Positions 41,581 to 50,624 are shown, numbered from the stretch's first letter. The stretch: 64,000 nt of DNA from an uncultured Veillonellaceae bacterium (GCA_902801565.1 CADCIX010000026.1:1-64000); one strand, 5' to 3'. Notes: generated from the letters alone by a model not told the origin. Numbers and translations are program-made.

Positions 41581-43212
41581 ATGAGTGAAAATGTGGGTGG
41601 CTATACTGAAAACGACTTCAAGGAACGAATAGGAATTAATCTATTTGAGCGTATGCTTTACGATTCAAGAAGGGCAATGCCATTTATTGCAACCAATGAC
41701 AAAACGCCCAACTTCGACGGGTATTTTGACATATGTGATTATGACGGAAAAAAATTCGTTCCATTAATTAAAATAAATGTTCAGGTAAAAACTCTTCCCC
41801 TAAATTATTCTAATGGCCTTCTCAGGGGGAATAATATACACAAGTATAAATATAAATGTGATACAAAGCCATTGTTTTCAGTTATAAGAAAATATAGTTT
41901 AGATTTAGTCTTCCTGATTTTGGTTGATATAAATAAAAATCGTGTATTTTCTCTTCCAATTACCCATGATTATTGTAAATTTTTGCACCTAAATCCAAAG
42001 CAAGAAAGCAAAACGCTTTATTTCGATGATAAAGAGAAGATTGGGGATATTCACAAATGGCTTTTGTCAATAACAGAATTAAGAGAGAAGGCAGATACTA
42101 TGCACAATAATCCCGAAGCATTGAAGTATCTTGTACCGGAAACAATGGGAATCCCCAAACATGTAAGTGATGCTTTTCATTACATTAATGAAATGGTAGA
42201 TAAAGAATTTTGGTTCCTAAAAAAATTCCTGTTTCCTAAAATATGGAAATTCGGATTGGCTTATACACCAGAAGAAGGAGAAAATGAGGAAACCATTGGA
42301 ATATTTGAAATCAAGAAGGGACGCAAAGGAAAATTTATCCGTCGCTTCAATAGAAAAGCAAATGCACATTTGTATGAGATACACTCAAAAGGATTTAGCA
42401 TAAGGAATTCCATTAATTCTATTGCATCTGATTGGATTGAAGTATTTGTAGAGAATATGGATAACTTTTACGATTTTGTCCCTAATATTGTATTGGAAGA
42501 GCGTTTTTTTGAACTCTTGGATAAAAGCTGCAACTCAAATATGAAAAATGCCTCAGATGGCGAAACTGTCACTTTACACTATCCTTCAGATGAGGTTGAT
42601 ATTTTTGAAGTGTGTAATTTAGTGAAATCAATTGCAAGTAAGCCATCAGATACACAATTAGTAGAGGAACTGCAAAAACGGGGCATTACACATTGCAAGC
42701 GGACTTGGAAAGTTCCATATCAGTATGTAGCAAAAAGAAAAGATGCACATTGTATGCACTTTGAACATTTTGAAGATGAAGAAACCATGAAAATTGAGAA
42801 CAAGCGTCGATTTATAGAACAACTGGATTCTATATGCAAAGAAATCATAGGCCGATTTGGAAAGAAGTCAGAGAAAATATTCCAACTAAATGACTATACA
42901 TTCCTTTTCAATAATAAATTATCATGCTTCAGATGTATTATCAAGAATCAGTCTGCATTTAACATTACATTTTCTATTGAGGATACGGACGAATTTCATA
43001 TACGCGATAAAGAGTTTTTTCAAGAAAGAACTCCTCAAGAAACATCGAGATACAGTATGTTATACGACATAGAATTTTCATGGTATGTTTTTTGGAAAAG
43101 ATACTGTATTTCATCATTCCAAAATTATTTGAATGCGGCAGTTCACGCAGAAGTTAAAGATGCACTATGCGAAAGTTTATCTGGTAATCGAATTATCTCG
43201 AAGTGCAAGTAG
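41581..43212 (+). CDS. DUF4365-like putative nuclease, AT-rich
   Basis: 543 aa, unlike its neighbours in base and codon use (visibly AT-rich). The N-terminal ~160 residues show FKERIGINLFERML, PNFDGYFDI and NVQVKTLP, a D...Q-V-K core like DUF4365 and other PD-(D/E)XK folds. The middle and C-terminal parts (from about 180) are unfamiliar and lack membrane segments. It starts 16 bases after the MmeI-like gene (GAGG eight bases before the ATG), so the two are co-transcribed. A defence role is inferred from context; it may have been acquired separately given its composition. Confidence 0.75.
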   Translation: MSENVGGYTENDFKERIGINLFERMLYDSRRAMPFIATNDKTPNFDGYFDICDYDGKKFVPLIKINVQVKTLPLNYSNGLLRGNNIHKYKYKCDTKPLFSVIRKYSLDLVFLILVDINKNRVFSLPITHDYCKFLHLNPKQESKTLYFDDKEKIGDIHKWLLSITELREKADTMHNNPEALKYLVPETMGIPKHVSDAFHYINEMVDKEFWFLKKFLFPKIWKFGLAYTPEEGENEETIGIFEIKKGRKGKFIRRFNRKANAHLYEIHSKGFSIRNSINSIASDWIEVFVENMDNFYDFVPNIVLEERFFELLDKSCNSNMKNASDGETVTLHYPSDEVDIFEVCNLVKSIASKPSDTQLVEELQKRGITHCKRTWKVPYQYVAKRKDAHCMHFEHFEDEETMKIENKRRFIEQLDSICKEIIGRFGKKSEKIFQLNDYTFLFNNKLSCFRCIIKNQSAFNITFSIEDTDEFHIRDKEFFQERTPQETSRYSMLYDIEFSWYVFWKRYCISSFQNYLNAAVHAEVKDALCESLSGNRIISKCK

Positions 43213-43423
43213 AGTATGTATCAAGCTACTATACGCAATGGGATGAAAAAATGGTAAGCACCATGCACGAACGATTTCTACAAACCTCATGATTCGTCAT
43301 GTAACCCAAATTCCCCCTCCCCAAAAAATTAGCAACTTTATAAGAAACCAAAAAAAGACTCTTCCTCCATACTAAGAGTGTGCGGAGGGAGATTTTTTAT
43401 TGGCCAGAGAAAGGAGGCACACG

Positions 43424-43609
43424 ATGGAACAGGCTTACAGCGGGGACACCCGCACTACAGAAGAACATACCAAACACCACCTGTCCTTGGAGGAACAGTT
43501 GGCACAGCTTGAGGCAAAGGACAAGAAAGCGAAGGAGACGGAGGCACGGCGCAAGGCGAGGATGGCGAAACTCCGCTCTGCCCTGCCTTCGCAGAAACGG
43601 AAGGCATAG
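43424..43609 (+). CDS. Small charged protein of mobile-element type
   Basis: 61 aa with AAAGGAGG before the ATG. A Thr/His-rich start (TRTTEEHTKHH) leads into a Lys/Arg/Glu helix with LSLEEQLAQLEAKDKKAKE and QKRKA. It resembles the small proteins upstream of mobilisation genes in integrative elements; here the usual C-terminal extension is cut by a stop at 43607-43609. Function unknown. Confidence 0.5.
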   Translation: MEQAYSGDTRTTEEHTKHHLSLEEQLAQLEAKDKKAKETEARRKARMAKLRSALPSQKRKA

Positions 43610-43618
43610 GCGCAGGGG

Positions 43619-43795
43619 CTTCGTTTTTCGGATTTCCTGCGGGAACGGCTGACTGGCGACAAGCAGGAGATTCATGAGGCAGGAATGGAGGAATTTGCAA
43701 AAGTAAAGGCATCATTCCCGAAACGCTCTCGATGGAACGAAGCAAAGCCCTGCTCCATCGAGTTGCCGACAGTGTGCAAAAAGCGAGAGCCATAG
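43619..43795 (+). pseudogene. Remnant open frame after the small charged gene
   Basis: The frame reads FSDFLRERLTGDKQEIHEAG with MEEFAKVKASFPKRS and runs without a start to a stop at 43793-43795. Its acidic/basic helix pattern looks like coding DNA, probably the tail of a mobilisation-region gene. Weak support. Confidence 0.35.
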
Positions 43796-43810
43796 CGGCT
43801 CTCGCTTTTT
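43778..43810. terminator. Bidirectional terminator
   Basis: AAAAAGCGAGAGCC (43778-43791) and its exact complement (43797-43810). It lies between the remnant on + and the nitroreductase on -. Confidence 0.9.
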
Positions 43811-43820
43811 GGGCAGAGAA

Positions 43821-44336
43821 TCAGCGATAGGAGACAAGTTCCTCCATCGTCTTGGTCTTTTCATGTGTCGGTGTTGGACGAGTGCCTTCCGCAGCATAGC
43901 CGAAATCCATCATCAGCACTACCTTTTCGTTTTTCGGCAGTTTCAGTGCCTCTGCCGCTTTGTCCGGATCAAAAAAGTTCAGCCAACAACTGTCTACCCC
44001 TTCGGCGGCAGCCATCAGCATCATGTGTGTGGCAACAATGCTGGCATCCTCTGCCCCGGAAGTGTACTTTTCGCCTGGGTAGACAAACTCCTGAGTGGTG
44101 TCATAGGCCACTACCATCACCAAGGGGGCACCGTAGCGGCAGGGCGTCAGACTGTCCACAATTTTCAGCGCTTCCTCAGACTGCATGACGTAGATACGCT
44201 GCGGCTGGCTGTTCTTGGCAGTGGGAGCTACCTGTCCTGCGGCCAGTATCTTATCCAGCTTGTCCTTTTCCACAGGTTTGTCCGGTTGATATTTCTTGCA
44301 GGAATAACGTCTTTTTGCCAGTTCCATGAAATCCAT
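43821..44336 (-). CDS. Nitroreductase family protein
   Basis: 171-aa FMN-dependent oxidoreductase. N-terminal FMN phosphate site ELAKRRYSCKKYQPDKPV, quinone/nitro-type APTAKNSQPQ, dimer region ASIVATHMMLMAAAEGVDSC, and C-terminal FGYAAEG. Members reduce nitroaromatics, quinones or flavins with NAD(P)H. The ATG at 44336 follows GGAGGAG by six bases; the open frame to 44480 has no ribosome site. Confidence 0.92.
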   Translation of the reverse strand: MDFMELAKRRYSCKKYQPDKPVEKDKLDKILAAGQVAPTAKNSQPQRIYVMQSEEALKIVDSLTPCRYGAPLVMVVAYDTTQEFVYPGEKYTSGAEDASIVATHMMLMAAAEGVDSCWLNFFDPDKAAEALKLPKNEKVVLMMDFGYAAEGTRPTPTHEKTKTMEELVSYR

Positions 44337-44520
44337 ACTATTCTCCTCCAATAGATATTTGTCTTTAACGATTTTCCCATTAAATATATTCTCCATTGGG
44401 AAAGATTGTTCCTGCCCATGGCTGGATTTTATTTCTCGACAAACCTTTGAAAAAAAGGGAGATGCATTCGCCCCCACCACACGATTGTGACCTCAATATG
44501 ACTTTTTAGGGAAATTTCTT

Positions 44521-44686
44521 CTAGTGTCCCACCTCGTTCAGAAACATAAAAATAATTGTTCGAGATGTAGTCAGATGCTAGGAAGAGGAGGGCGGCGTAG
44601 CGGTGGCTACGCCAACTCTGACGATGACAACGCAGATGACTGCATATCGGGCAATTATTATGGATATGAACGAGGCGGGACACTAG
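44521..44686. mobile_element. MITE with IS630-like ends, copy 1 (166 bp)
   Basis: It starts CTAGTGTCCCACCTCGTTCA and ends with the matching TGAACGAGGCGGGACACTAG, ~35-base terminal inverted repeats with a few differences. CTAG at both ends fits IS630-type insertion into CTAG with TA duplication. No coding frame; the interior folds on itself (GGCGTAGC-GGTG-GCTACGCC hairpin). It is about 32 bases longer than the copy at 53155-53288 and in the opposite orientation. Intergenic insertion. Nothing else is seen between 44337 and 44779. Confidence 0.88.
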
Positions 44687-44779
44687 GCACTTTTTTCTCT
44701 GAGAAGAAGGAAAATCATTGCTCCTGCTCGAATTTTGAAAAATTGATAATTTCTAATTCTACAAAGGAGTTCTTGCATC

Positions 44780-45919
44780 ATGGACAATCAAAATCCCCTG
44801 ATGGGGGCAGACAAGGCCAATCGTGACAGTATCATTATCAGAACCAGTGTCATTGGTATTCTGACCAATGTGCTTTTGGCGTCCTTCAAGGCATTCATCG
44901 GCATAGTCTCCAATTCCATCGCCGTGACCCTGGATGCGGTGAACAATCTCTCCGATGCCCTTTCTTCCGTTATCACTATTGCGGGGACGAAACTGGCAGG
45001 GAAGCCCCCGGACAAGGAGCATCCCTTTGGCTATGGCCGGATTGAGTACCTCAGTGCCTTGGTAGTAGCGGGCATCGTTCTCTATGCGGGCATCACCGCC
45101 GCCGTGGAATCCGTGAAGAAAATGATCTGGCCCGAAGTGCCGGACTACAGTATAACGGCACTGGCCATCATCGGTGCAGCGGTCATCGTGAAAGTAGTAT
45201 TGGGAAAGTTCGTCAAGGCGCAGGGCGAAAAGGTGAACTCCGGCTCCTTGGTGGCCTCCGGATCTGACGCCCTGTTCGATGCCATCCTTTCCCTGTCAGT
45301 GCTGGTTTCAGCCATCATCTTCATCGCTACCGGCATATCCCTGGAGGCTTATGTGGGTGCCGTCATCTCCGGTTTCATCATCAAATCGGGCATTGACATG
45401 ATAAAAGATACCCTGGACGAGATTCTGGGGAAACGCACAGACAAAAAAATATCCCGGCAAATAAAGGCTCTGCTGACCGCTGAACCGGAAGTACGAGGAG
45501 CCTACGACCTCAGCCTCTACAACTACGGCCCCGACAAAGACTTAGCCTCTGTCCATATGGAACTTCCGGATAATATGAGCGTAAAGGAAGTGGACAGCCT
45601 TACCAGACGGCTCCAAGCCAAGGTTTTCAAGGAAACCGGCATCATTCTCGTGGGGGTGGGCGTATATTCCTACAACACGGAGGACAACGAGGCAACGAGA
45701 ATCCGTGATGATGTGATAAAGCGAGTGCTGGCCCATGATTGGGCACTGCAGCTCCATGGCTTTTACCTGGATGAAGCTGCCAAGACCATGCGCTTCGATG
45801 TGGTCATAAGCTTTGACATACCACATCAAGAGGGCGTGAAGATTCTCCAAAAGGAAATGAAGGAGGCGTACCCCCATTATGACGTTCAGATTGTGGCGGA
45901 TGTGGACTTATCCGATTAG
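44780..45919 (+). CDS. Cation diffusion facilitator family transporter
   Basis: 379 aa. Six membrane segments: TM2 carries DAVNNLSDALSSV and TM5 SGSDALFDAILSL, the two metal-site segments. PPDKEHPFGYGRIEYL lies between TM2 and TM3. The C-terminal half is a cytoplasmic ferredoxin-like domain, longer than usual (~170 residues). N/D and D/D metal sites without the His of Zn transporters suggest Mn2+ or Fe2+ as substrate (inference). AAAGGAG ribosome site. Confidence 0.9.
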   Translation: MDNQNPLMGADKANRDSIIIRTSVIGILTNVLLASFKAFIGIVSNSIAVTLDAVNNLSDALSSVITIAGTKLAGKPPDKEHPFGYGRIEYLSALVVAGIVLYAGITAAVESVKKMIWPEVPDYSITALAIIGAAVIVKVVLGKFVKAQGEKVNSGSLVASGSDALFDAILSLSVLVSAIIFIATGISLEAYVGAVISGFIIKSGIDMIKDTLDEILGKRTDKKISRQIKALLTAEPEVRGAYDLSLYNYGPDKDLASVHMELPDNMSVKEVDSLTRRLQAKVFKETGIILVGVGVYSYNTEDNEATRIRDDVIKRVLAHDWALQLHGFYLDEAAKTMRFDVVISFDIPHQEGVKILQKEMKEAYPHYDVQIVADVDLSD

Positions 45920-46065
45920 GGTGTGTTCTCTGCCGATATAGGCGACCTCACCAATCTTGGCGTGACAAGCTCATAGCCCATTCACAAAAAGTCCCGCCAC
46001 AAGGCAGGAATGGCAGGGGTGGTTGAAGAAAAGAGATACAAATGTTTCTATAGGAGGACGATAGC

Positions 46066-46545
46066 ATGCGTTTATTTTCCGGCAAGAAGGTCGGTGTCAG
46101 CAAAGAGGAGTATCGCTTGCCATACTTCAAATATTACGAGCAGGAAATGGCTCCCATCCCGATGGAAAAGCTCCAGCTTTTGGACACACCTTCGACAGCA
46201 CCATGTGTGCCTTTCGATGAGCGGAACTTATTCTTGCAAGGCAAAGACCAGGACTATTGCCAGGCCGGATATGGTAATCTCCCCGATGGCACAGGCTTTG
46301 TATGCAACGAGACATATATGCCCGGTGTCAAAGGGGAAATGCTGGACTGGTGGTTTCCATGGCATAGTGTAGGCTCGGACTTGCGGTATAAGATTTGGGA
46401 CGCAGAGGATCACTACTTTGCACGGGCTGACCGTGTGGACTATGTCTGCAATCCTGATGTCCCCGTCAGGGAAAAGACATGGGGGGGTCAATCATTACGT
46501 GCTTGAGGATATAGGGAATGGTCCCGATATCTTAAAACTGTGCTT
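46066..46545 (+). pseudogene. DAPG hydrolase-like protein, frameshifted and truncated
   Basis: The start MRLFSGKKVGVSKEEYRLPY and the blocks DGTGFVCNETYMPGVKGE, MLDWWFPWHSVGSDLRYKIW and DHYFARAD match 2,4-diacetylphloroglucinol/phloretin hydrolases, which cut C-C bonds in acylphenols. The frame breaks in a run of seven G at 46481-46487. With six G it would continue TWGVNHYVLEDIG as in homologues. Even so, the match ends near 46540, leaving about 155 of ~280 residues. Confidence 0.8.
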
Positions 46546-46577
46546 ACATATTCTACCTCCAGCCCTGTCTCTCCTGC

Positions 46578-46606
46578 AAAAATAGCGCAGAACCGAAGTA
46601 CTGCGC
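46578..46606 (-). terminator. Terminator resembling the HU-gene terminator
   Basis: GCGCAG and CTGCGC with AAAAAT outside. The surrounding ~60 bases resemble 50545-50617, downstream of the HU remnant, suggesting an old duplication. Confidence 0.55.
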
Positions 46607-46676
46607 CTGCCAATCGTCCTACCCTTGAACACTGCCTCACCCATTTTACGATTCCTCTGCATCGGGAAACCCTCCC

Positions 46677-46727
46677 TCACTCATGGATTTCCAACGACAA
46701 ACCGTCCGGGGCGCGAAAGAAGGTCAT
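46677..46727 (-). pseudogene. Glyoxalase C-terminal scrap
   Basis: Sixteen codons MTFFRAPDGLSLEIHE then stop, almost the last residues of the VOC protein encoded at 51310-51696 (MTFFRDPDGLPLEIHE). Together with the nearby terminator it marks a collapsed duplicate of the 50.5-51.7 kb region. Confidence 0.7.
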
Positions 46728-46752
46728 TTAGCTTGCGGGCTTCCTCCGCATG

Positions 46753-47769
46753 CTATGTACAATAAACCCGAGCCACGGCATAGACAAGGAATATTGCATA
46801 GCATATCACCATGACAGCACCTTCCCATCGCACCAATCTCTCCCCGGTCCATGTGAATATCCATACCAATACACTGGAAAAAATCATAAAACAAACATCT
46901 GTCAGGTTCTCTGCCACAAAGGAAATTGGGGAAATGACCGCGGTTGCTCCCAATATCAGGAGCACATTGAAGATATTCGATCCCAGAACATTCCCAATAG
47001 CCATATCCACCTCGTTCTTTCTGGCTGCCGCAATGGACGTGACCAGTTCAGGCAGACTGGTTCCGACGGCTACAATCGTAAGACCAATCAAGGTATCGCT
47101 CATACCGAAAAGCCGAGCAAGTGCCACCGCCCCATAGGAAATATCGATTCCACCCATAGCCGTATCTCCGCCTACCACGAAGTCACCGCCAAACTTAATA
47201 GCCACCAAACCTGCCAGGATATAGAAAATGCTCTTCCCAAGGGGAAGAACTTCTCCTTCCCCGCCCTCCCCTGACGCGGCACGACTTTTCATCGCCACAC
47301 GCACGGTGTAAAGCAAGAAAACAGCAAACAATAGAAGGAATACGCTTCCCTTCCATAGCCCAATTGACCCAATCTCCCCTTCAGCCGCGATTCCCGTGGC
47401 GCCAAACACGGCCATGAGGATCGAAGCCCCAATACAGATTGGAAATTCCACCATCCGATTCTTCCTTTGCACCGTAAGCGGGGAAATGAGCGCACAAACC
47501 CCTGCCACCATCAGCAAATTGAAAAGATTCGATCCGGTCACATTACTGACGGCCACCTCATTGTGCCCGGTCAATGCGGCAGATACACTGACCGCAAACT
47601 CAGGCAGACTGGTACCCATGGCAGCAATCGTAAGGCCGATGACGAGTGGGGGAATACGAAACCGCTTGGCAATCGCAGAACTGCCATCCACAAAAACATC
47701 AGCACCACGAATCAACATAAGGAAACCAATAAAAAGTACCATAACGGGAATCACAAGTGTAAACAGCAT
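46753..47769 (-). CDS. CaCA-family Na+/Ca2+ antiporter (YrbG-like)
   Basis: 338 aa, about ten membrane segments in two inverted halves. Each half has an alpha repeat: GTSLPEFAVSVSAALTGHNE with NVTGSNLFN, and GTSLPELVTSIAAARKNEVD with NVLGSNIFN. The conserved Glu of each binds Ca2+. The ATG at 47769 follows GGAGG. It exports Ca2+ or other cations in exchange for Na+ or H+; ion choice is not visible. Confidence 0.93.
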   Translation of the reverse strand: MLFTLVIPVMVLFIGFLMLIRGADVFVDGSSAIAKRFRIPPLVIGLTIAAMGTSLPEFAVSVSAALTGHNEVAVSNVTGSNLFNLLMVAGVCALISPLTVQRKNRMVEFPICIGASILMAVFGATGIAAEGEIGSIGLWKGSVFLLLFAVFLLYTVRVAMKSRAASGEGGEGEVLPLGKSIFYILAGLVAIKFGGDFVVGGDTAMGGIDISYGAVALARLFGMSDTLIGLTIVAVGTSLPELVTSIAAARKNEVDMAIGNVLGSNIFNVLLILGATAVISPISFVAENLTDVCFMIFSSVLVWIFTWTGERLVRWEGAVMVICYAIFLVYAVARVYCT

Positions 47770-47985
47770 ATTTCCTCCATCTCTACGATATGTCCAATCA
47801 TAAAAACAGTCTATCCTCGCTTCCGGCATCTGTCAATCAATACCAGACCTGGAGAACTCGTAAAACACGGCCTTAGCCTTACGCATATTCTCCCTTATTT
47901 TCACCCCAAAAGGGCAACCTCGTGATGGATTGCAGAAACGCTGCCAAAAAGACGCAGAAAAGTGGTGCTATACGCAATGAAAGGT

Positions 47986-48510
47986 CTATAAGATATCCTT
48001 CCATGCCTCCGCCTCCTCCAAATCCTTCCCGGCTTTATCCTGAAGATGCTTTTGGACATAGTAGAAAAGGATAGCATAAAGCCCTATAAAACACAGCAAC
48101 AAAAGGAAATAAAGAGAGGCAGGCAGTCTTGAGGCCAACGTGCCAAAGATATGTTTCATCATCAACCGGTCTCCCACCTGGTCCAGCCAGGAAAAGGCCA
48201 CTCCAGCCCAGCTTATAGCCGCCAGCAGCCAAAACCTGATCATGGGATGACCCTCCACTCTTCCCAGCAAGGGGATCCTTTTCAATCGCTGCCAAAGTCC
48301 CGTCCAATGCATGCCCACATGCATCCCGCCCAGAATCACCATGACATAGGCACTTGCTATATGGAGCTGATGCACAAAAATACTGCGATGCAGTGATGCT
48401 CCCTGCCATAATTCACGGAAAACATGGCTGGAGATAATACTCCCCGTCACCATGACGGTAAAAAAGGAAATCACCAGAAGCCATAGCATCACGGTCTGCA
48501 ATACACGCAC
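47986..48510 (-). CDS. DUF4405-type membrane protein
   Basis: 174 aa with four membrane segments. Histidines in or near them (HRSIFVHQLHIASAY, GGMHVGMHW, MMKHIFG) fit DUF4405, a diheme cytochrome b-like family. The GTG start at 48510 has no good ribosome site, and the frame is open upstream to near the rhodanese stop, so the true start is uncertain and may depend on coupling. It probably forms a redox pair with the upstream rhodanese lipoprotein (inference). Confidence 0.75.
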   Translation of the reverse strand: MRVLQTVMLWLLVISFFTVMVTGSIISSHVFRELWQGASLHRSIFVHQLHIASAYVMVILGGMHVGMHWTGLWQRLKRIPLLGRVEGHPMIRFWLLAAISWAGVAFSWLDQVGDRLMMKHIFGTLASRLPASLYFLLLLCFIGLYAILFYYVQKHLQDKAGKDLEEAEAWKDIL

Positions 48511-48580
48511 TTTGCCATACCGGCCTCTGAAAAGGTTAATTAATTTATCTTGCCATTCCTTTTCCTTAAAACACTTCCTC

Positions 48581-48994
48581 TCATGGTTTTTCGTTAGTTA
48601 CCTCGCCGTGCCAGTCTATGATTCCTCCAAACTCAACGATATTTTTGTAGCCCATATCGGCAAGTTTCTGCGCAGCCTCCTTGCTGCGCCTACCGCTGCG
48701 GCAATAGACGAAAATCTCCTGCTCCTTATCGGGAAGCAGTGACGGCGGCTCTTTGTCGATGGTCTCGTTGGGTATGCAGATGGCCTTTGGGATGTGTCCT
48801 TCGGCATATTCTCCTTGGGTTCGCACATCAACAATGATATAGCCGGATTCCTTATCCATCATATTTCGAGCCTCATCGGAGGACACTTGACGATAGGCTC
48901 TCTGCTCTGCTGGAGCAGAATTTGCCCCTCCGCAGCCGCAAGCGAACATCATCACTGCCACAATTGCCAGACAAAATAAAAATATTCTCTTCAC
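48581..48994 (-). CDS. Rhodanese-like lipoprotein
   Basis: 137 aa. Signal peptide MKRIFLFCLAIVAVMMFACG with lipobox-like FACGC, then one rhodanese domain: IIVDVRTQGEYAEGHIP and active-site loop YCRSGRRS with the catalytic Cys. It would be anchored outside the inner membrane and carry sulfur as persulfide. The GTG start has GGAGGG six bases upstream. First gene of a pair with the DUF4405 protein. Confidence 0.9.
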   Translation of the reverse strand: MKRIFLFCLAIVAVMMFACGCGGANSAPAEQRAYRQVSSDEARNMMDKESGYIIVDVRTQGEYAEGHIPKAICIPNETIDKEPPSLLPDKEQEIFVYCRSGRRSKEAAQKLADMGYKNIVEFGGIIDWHGEVTNEKP

Positions 48995-49242
48995 TAAAAT
49001 CCCTCCAAGCCAGTAAAATCAAGGCGTGATCCTCCCTGCTCGAAAAGCGAGCCTCCTATGCCAAAAACGAGCTTCCCTTATGCGGCTCGTCTGGCAAAAT
49101 TAAATTGTATCAATAGGATTTCGCCACTCGGCGGGGAAATCCTGCCTTTCTACCCCCCTTCCTATCTCAATACCGGTCAGCCCACAGCATGGGAGAGAGC
49201 GTGACAGGAAAAGCGACGGCTATGGAGAATATACCAATAAGA

Positions 49243-49420
49243 TTCTGCAAAGGAGCAACCAGAGGTCGCCGTCACCTACTTCCAGCCGGATGAAAAGAAA
49301 AGCGACGGCACCTATGTGACTGTTACAGGCTCCGCCAAAAAGGTAGACGGGTTTGAAAGGGTACTGATTTTACGGGATGGAATATCCATTCCTATTACGG
49401 ATATTGTCGACATTCATTGA
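49243..49420 (+). pseudogene. YolD-like C-terminal remnant
   Basis: The frame reads EVAVTYFQPDEKKSDGTYVT, GSAKKVDGFERVLIL, ISIPITDIVDIH, stop, as at the end of YolD-like proteins that sit beside UmuC-type polymerases. No start or N-terminal part is present. The stretch from 48995 to 49242 holds small hairpins (e.g. CTCG-AAAAG-CGAG near 49039) but no gene. Confidence 0.5.
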
Positions 49421-49437
49421 GAAAGGTTGATGAACCC

Positions 49438-50043
49438 ATGACAGAAAAAGAGAAAATGCAGCGTCAGATGCTTTATGATGCAAATTACGATGCGGATTTA
49501 TTGCAGGAGAGAATGTCCGCCAAAGAACTCTGCTATGACTTCAATCATTTACGTCCGTCGGAAACAGAAAAGCAGAAAGAGCTTATAAAGCACCTGCTAG
49601 GAAAGACCAAGGGCGCATTCTGCATTCTTGCTCCCTTTTGGTGTGATTATGGCTACAACATAGAAATCGGAGAAAATTTCTTTGCGAACCATAACACCGT
49701 GATTCTCGATGGAGGAAAGGTTGTCTTTGGAAACAACGTATTCATAGCTCCCAACTGCGGATTTTATACGGCAGGCCACCCCATTGATACAGAACGGCGC
49801 AACCGTGGGTTGGAATACGCCTATCCCATCACAGTCGGCGATAATGTTTGGCTTGGAGCAGGGGTACAGGTCATGCCCGGCGTCACCATCGGAAGCAATG
49901 TGGTAATCGGCAGTGGCAGCATTGTGGTCAAGGACATACCAGACAATTCCGTGGCGGTCGGCAATCCTTGCAAGGTTGTCCGTGGAATTACTGAGGAAGA
50001 TAAGCGGACTTGCTGGGATAGGGTTCCTATTTCATATTTATGA
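49438..50043 (+). CDS. Maltose O-acetyltransferase-like hexapeptide acetyltransferase
   Basis: 201 aa. N-terminal Maa domain (MLYDANYDADLLQERMSAKE), then left-handed beta-helix hexapeptide repeats from about residue 70: APFWCDYGYNIEIGENFFAN, catalytic-type His in YTAGHPIDTERR, VWLGAGVQVMPGVTIGSN, and the end VAVGNPCKVVRGI. It transfers acetyl from acetyl-CoA to a sugar. The ATG at 49438 follows AAAGG; a TTG seven codons earlier is possible. Its 3' end overlaps the convergent EamA-like gene by 17 bases. Confidence 0.9.
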   Translation: MTEKEKMQRQMLYDANYDADLLQERMSAKELCYDFNHLRPSETEKQKELIKHLLGKTKGAFCILAPFWCDYGYNIEIGENFFANHNTVILDGGKVVFGNNVFIAPNCGFYTAGHPIDTERRNRGLEYAYPITVGDNVWLGAGVQVMPGVTIGSNVVIGSGSIVVKDIPDNSVAVGNPCKVVRGITEEDKRTCWDRVPISYL

Positions 50044-50455
50044 CGATAAGTCCCACTATACAGATGGATACGCCTATAATTTTGTTCCAGGACAGTGCCT
50101 CGCTGTACATCCAGTAACCAACAAACAGCAGGGCAACCGCAAGGACAGCACTTTGCACAATGAATCCTGTGCTGACCTGCCATCCTGCCTTGTATGCATA
50201 AATCCAACCAGCCTCCAGCCCCACGATGACCACTCCAAGCACGACTGGAGCCCAGTTCAGTTTCCCATATTCCCGAAAGAAATTCACTTCGTCCGAAAGA
50301 ACTGCATACAATATGCCTGACATGAGAGCTGCCATCAGATAGGTGATGGTCAGAGACGCTAGAGGATTTATCTCCTTCGGTACAGATTTGGCGCATATTT
50401 GATAAACAATATTTGAGAATATCACCAGTGCAATAGGCCAAATATAGGAAAACAT
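50027..50455 (-). CDS. Small EamA/DMT-type membrane protein
   Basis: 142 aa with four to five membrane segments ([85 protein letters not shown]). It is half the size of a typical 10-TM EamA transporter and ends with the GEXXXXXXIIGxxLIxxG-like motif, so it should act as a dimer. GGAGG before the ATG. Substrate unknown. Confidence 0.8.
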   Translation of the reverse strand: MFSYIWPIALVIFSNIVYQICAKSVPKEINPLASLTITYLMAALMSGILYAVLSDEVNFFREYGKLNWAPVVLGVVIVGLEAGWIYAYKAGWQVSTGFIVQSAVLAVALLFVGYWMYSEALSWNKIIGVSICIVGLIVINMK

Positions 50456-50586
50456 ATCAGCAAACCTCCATCATTTCCCCTGAAGAACATTTCCTTTCTA
50501 CTCGACAGGATTCTTGGTACCATGTGCATTGCTTTCTCTCCTGCTTACATATTCTCCCCCTGCCCCTTCCTCTCCTGCCGACAGAC

Positions 50587-50617
50587 AAAAATAGCGCAAA
50601 GCCGAAAAGCCCTGCGC
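50587..50617 (-). terminator. Terminator of the HU-remnant transcript
   Basis: GCGCA and TGCGC with an inner GGGC/GCTT stem; on the minus strand followed by TATTTTT. A similar block occurs at 46578-46606. Confidence 0.75.
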
Positions 50618-50624
50618 CCTACAC

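Noticed and set aside
43813-44354. + strand open frame opposite the nitroreductase
   Set aside because: Antisense to a clear nitroreductase gene with a good ribosome site.
49000-49240. Small hairpins as a riboswitch or T-box
   Set aside because: CTCG-type hairpins are present but no specifier loop, antiterminator sequence or conserved aptamer motif could be seen.
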